64,000 bases of DNA, from contig NZ_JAGGLG010000011.1 of NCBI RefSeq assembly GCF_017874315.1, positions 1 to 64,000 of the forward strand, in the 5' to 3' direction. This document shows, piece by piece, positions 61,681-64,000 of this stretch (position 1 is the stretch's first letter; each line of letters begins with the position of its first letter). The position numbers and the translations under genes are program-made. Origin of the DNA: Symbiobacterium terraclitae (GTDB lineage: Bacteria > Bacillota > Sulfobacillia > Symbiobacteriales > Symbiobacteriaceae). The notes beneath the pieces were generated by a model. It did not search any database, was not told where the DNA came from, and was given only the letters and a program-made list of their open reading frames with translations.

Positions 61681-62500
61681 ATCCGAGGGGCGGGTGAGGA
61701 CAGACTGCGTGCGGTTGCTGCGGCGATGGTATGCTAGGCCGGGTGCAGTGTGTGCGTCGACAGCGTATGCGTGTCGTGGCCTGAGCTGTGCTTGGTCGAT
61801 GCCGTGTTGACCTGGTTCGACATGCTGTGGCAGGTGCTCCGACGATGGGTGAACTGCTGCGGCGAAATGCGGACCTTGCTGCGGCCGGGTGCGATGTCTG
61901 CGTAGCGTGCGGCGGTGGTTGCCGGATGTGCTTCGACAAATCGCGCGGGTCGCTGCGACGGACGCTTCGAAGTGCGGCGGAGCAGGGGTGCAGGGATTCG
62001 TGCCGCTGATGTGCGTCGACAGTGTGTCTGATGCTGTGTCAGGTGGAGTCGAGTGCTGCCTTGCCCTCACCGGGCAGGATGCGTGCGCGGACGCTGCGGC
62101 AGATGGAGCGGAAATCGTGGTGCGTGTCGTGTGCCGGCGTAGGCGCCGCCCAGGCTGACGGGAAAGAGGGTGGTAAAGCCGAGGTGGAGCACCGGACCGA
62201 CGAGGAACTCGCCCCAGGGAATGGGACTGGCGTACGGCCTGTGGCTCTTCGAGTGCTTCGGCTGACGCCAACATCATGTTATTACGAGAATCTTCCTTAC
62301 CCAATCCGTCCTACGGCTGATTGTGGGAGTAGTCTGTCGGACCTACCCCCGGGGGGTTCCCTACCCACCCGGGGGAGTCGTGTGCCCGCCCGACCGTGTC
62401 ATGGTTCCACCGGCATATGTGCACTAAGTCGGAGACCCGCCGCGCTGGCATCTGCCTCCCTAGGCGCCGATTGGCCCAAGGCGGTACGCTGTAAAGCAAG
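61681..62500. other. Gene-poor region with a decayed doxX copy
   Basis: Apart from the doxX relic at 62061-62226 I find no supportable gene. One frame encodes a Cys-rich string (CDVCVACGGGCRMC), but it has no ribosome site and lies in DNA of lower GC content and odd composition, suggesting decay. Expect degenerated or transferred DNA. Confidence 0.4.
62061..62226 (-). pseudogene. Decayed duplicate of the doxX gene 3' half
   Basis: Blocks such as CTCACCGGGCAGGATGCGTG, GGCGCCGCCCAGG and CCGACGAGGAACTCGCCCCA occur here in the same order as in the intact doxX gene (62608-62857), but over 166 instead of 250 bp. At least one internal deletion and many substitutions have removed the frame. It lies about 380 bp downstream of the intact gene in its direction of transcription. 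Confidence 0.65.
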
Positions 62501-62537
62501 GAGCCCGCCCGGGTGGCTGTGCCACCGGGGCGGGCTC
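62501..62537 (-). terminator. Terminator of the doxX gene
   Basis: Long stem GAGCCCGCCC-GGTGGC / GCCACC-GGGCGGGCTC around TGT; on the minus strand it is followed by CTTGCTTTAC. It lies 45 bp after the doxX stop. Confidence 0.75.
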
Positions 62538-62581
62538 TCCGGTAATCCTGGGGCGGGTGGGGCCGTGCCCTGCGTGCTGCG

Positions 62582-63106
62582 TTACGCCTTGATCGCCGCT
62601 GCGTCGGCCTCACCGGGCAGGATGCGTGCGATGAAGCTGCGCCAGACCGGGCGGAAGTAGTAGTCGACGCCGAGGTAGCCGGCATAGGCGCCGCCCAGGG
62701 CCACGAGGACGAACTCCAGGATGAGCAGGTTCGGGTTGCTGCTGATGGTGCCGCTCAGGATGAAGGCGAAGTTCATGACCATGCCCATCGTCGCTGCGAA
62801 GATGGTGGCGAAGCCGAGGATCAGCGCCAGGCCGACGAGGAACTCGCCCCAGGGAACCAGGAAGTTGAACAGGCCGACGTTGGGGAGGGCGAACCCTTCG
62901 AGGAAGTTGGCCCACCAGGCCTGGACCACCGGCTTGGCGCCCTCGGACGCCGGGACCGCCTTGGCGATGGCGCCCTTGAGGAAGCCGGAGGCGTCGAAGC
63001 CGTCGATGATCTTGTGCCAACCTGCGGTCATCCACTGGTAACCCACGTACAGTCGGATCACGAGCCAGATCCAGCTGCTCTTCGGACCCTGGAAGAAGTT
63101 CGTCAT
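62582..63106 (-). CDS. DoxX/DoxD-like membrane protein
   Basis: The 174-aa protein has four membrane helices and the family pattern: WIWLVIRLYVGYQWMTAGWHKI near the N-terminus, FLVPWGEFLVGLALILG in the middle, and a closing helix with LGGAYAGYLGVDYYF. DoxX/DoxD proteins include the thiosulfate:quinone oxidoreductase small subunit, but many members have no known function. The ATG start at 63106 follows GGAGGGATGG. A decayed partial copy lies downstream. Confidence 0.88.
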   Translation of the reverse strand: MTNFFQGPKSSWIWLVIRLYVGYQWMTAGWHKIIDGFDASGFLKGAIAKAVPASEGAKPVVQAWWANFLEGFALPNVGLFNFLVPWGEFLVGLALILGFATIFAATMGMVMNFAFILSGTISSNPNLLILEFVLVALGGAYAGYLGVDYYFRPVWRSFIARILPGEADAAAIKA

Positions 63107-63368
63107 GATGCCATCCCTCCTGGATTTGCCTGCGTCAGCGGGACTGCTGCGGCGTCCCGGTTGCGGTCCTTGTTTCTGATTTGATACTACACTGAGAACG
63201 GTTATCATCACATCCGGCGCAGGGCCGATTGAGGGAGTAGTCTGAACGGTGCACTCCAAAGCTTGTCTGTGCACCCTGTGGAGATGGCTGGTGCGCGCTT
63301 CGGGAGGAGTGCGGTTCCAGCGGAGCGTATCTCCCCACATCAGTCAGATGCAGTAGGAGGCGTTGATC

Positions 63369-63818
63369 TTGCGTGCAGTGGTGCAGCGGGTGAGCCGCGC
63401 CAGCGTTACCGTGGACGGCGATGTGGTGGGCCGGATCGGCCGTGGATACGTGGTGCTGCTGGGCGTCTCGCGCGAGGACGACGACGAGGCGGCGGACTAC
63501 ATGGCCGAGAAAATCGCCGGCCTCCGGGTGTTCGAGGACGAGGCCGGCAAGATGAACCGGTCTATTCAGGAGGTCGGAGGTGCTATCCTGGCGGTCAGCC
63601 AGTTCACACTGTACGGCGATGTCCGTCGGGGCCGGCGGCCGGGCTTCGACCGCGCAGGCCGGCCAGAGCAGGCCGAGCCGCTCTACCAGCGGTTTGTGGA
63701 GAAGCTGCGGTCGCTGGGGTTGCACGTGGAGACCGGCCGGTTCCAGACGCACATGGAGGTGGAGCTGGTCAACGACGGGCCGGTGACGATCCTCGTCGAT
63801 TCGGAGAGGACTTTCTGA
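63369..63818 (+). CDS. dtd: D-aminoacyl-tRNA deacylase (Dtd)
   Basis: The 149-aa enzyme starts (M)[16 protein letters not shown] and has the catalytic motifs SQFTLYGD (residues 77-84) and NDGPVTI near the C-terminus (the Gly-cisPro equivalent). It removes D-amino acids from mischarged tRNA. TTG 63369 lies 8 bp after AGGAGG and gives the normal family N-terminus; TTG 63363 is too close. In many Firmicutes dtd directly follows relA; here about 8 kb of other DNA separates them. Confidence 0.95.
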   Translation: MRAVVQRVSRASVTVDGDVVGRIGRGYVVLLGVSREDDDEAADYMAEKIAGLRVFEDEAGKMNRSIQEVGGAILAVSQFTLYGDVRRGRRPGFDRAGRPEQAEPLYQRFVEKLRSLGLHVETGRFQTHMEVELVNDGPVTILVDSERTF

Positions 63819-63822
63819 GGCC

Positions 63823-64000
63823 ATGAACCTGACCATCCGACCCATGCAGCAGGCCGATGCGGAGCGCATCGCCCGGTGGCACTACGAGGGGCCTTACGCC
63901 TTCTACGACATGGCGAACGACCCCGATGACCTGGCCGAGCTGATGGACCCGCAGAGGCGGGAGAACGTCTACTTCGCCGCAGTGGACGCGGACGGTTCGC
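63823..64000 (+). CDS. GNAT-family acetyltransferase, N-terminal part only
   Basis: The frame begins MNLTIRPMQQADAERIARWHYEGPYAFYDM, matching the start of RimJ/RimL-type acetyltransferases (IRP...DAE-IARWHY, PY-FYDM). It runs off the right edge after 59 codons, before the acetyl-CoA motif. ATG 63823 is 4 bp after the dtd stop, so the two are probably cotranscribed. Specificity cannot be judged from this part. Confidence 0.75.
   Translation, partial: MNLTIRPMQQADAERIARWHYEGPYAFYDMANDPDDLAELMDPQRRENVYFAAVDADGS

Noticed and set aside
61788-62158. Small Cys-rich ORFs with CDVCVACGGGCRMC
   Set aside because: There is no ribosome site, the frame overlaps decayed DNA including the doxX relic, and composition does not resemble coding sequence nearby.

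Overview
This window is very GC-rich DNA from a spore-forming member of the Firmicutes. It carries a gerA-type germination operon, a SCIFF peptide with its radical SAM maturase (a clostridial hallmark), TTG/GTG starts behind strong GGAGG ribosome sites, and the Bacillus/Clostridium order secD-secF ... recJ-apt-relA ... dtd. High GC plus a clostridial gene set plus a group II intron fits Symbiobacterium or a close relative; that name is an inference from content, not a database result.

Layout. 0-5.4 kb: the 3' end of a group II intron, small unknown genes, a candidate small RNA, phoU, a convergent acyl-CoA dehydrogenase-like gene, a tRNA-Tyr/Val/Leu operon and a gene-poor stretch. 5.4-9.9 kb: a ferric-iron-type ABC transporter (binding lipoprotein, ATPase, fused permease) and a HAD hydrolase. 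9.9-16.6 kb: metallo-beta-lactamase-fold hydrolase, NUDIX protein, CPBP protease with a frameshifted end, MATE-like transporter, DUF5995-like protein and two divergent GNATs; three copies of a 66-bp inverted-repeat element sit here. 16.7-22.5 kb: three tandem paralogous small proteins of unknown role, then an acyl-CoA mutase (large and small subunit), its MeaB chaperone and an acyl-CoA dehydrogenase. The mutase carries the Phe/Gln pair of isobutyryl-CoA mutase rather than the Tyr/Arg pair of methylmalonyl-CoA mutase. 23-27 kb: two arrays of complex repeats in opposite orientation around a transposase-like gene without a catalytic triad. 27-35.5 kb: NUDIX, a broken S8-peptidase fragment, LysR regulator, glycerophosphodiesterase, TatA, YitT protein, and the germination operon on the minus strand. 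35.6-42 kb: a Q/KE/GH-rich lipoprotein, then a run of closely spaced genes for phospho-disaccharide use (GH4, ChbG, PTS EIIBC) leading into a PP2C-like protein, P-loop protein, signal peptidase I and HD-domain protein. 42-55.4 kb: secDF, NUDIX, a MoxR-type ATPase with a VWA partner, recJ, apt, relA. 55.4-64 kb: repeat arrays, an M3 peptidase, the SCIFF pair, a beta-lactamase-like hydrolase, doxX with a decayed duplicate, dtd, and a GNAT running off the window.

The most unusual signal is a family of repeats sharing the bipartite 22-bp core TCTGTTC-N8-TGTTGAT. I count 28 copies in five intergenic clusters, on both strands. The core and its spacing are kept while the DNA between copies differs completely from cluster to cluster. 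Two clusters are built as facing arrays in opposite orientation, and one of these brackets the inactivated transposase-like gene. The triplet of FNPA-repeat small proteins is the best candidate for an undescribed protein family.
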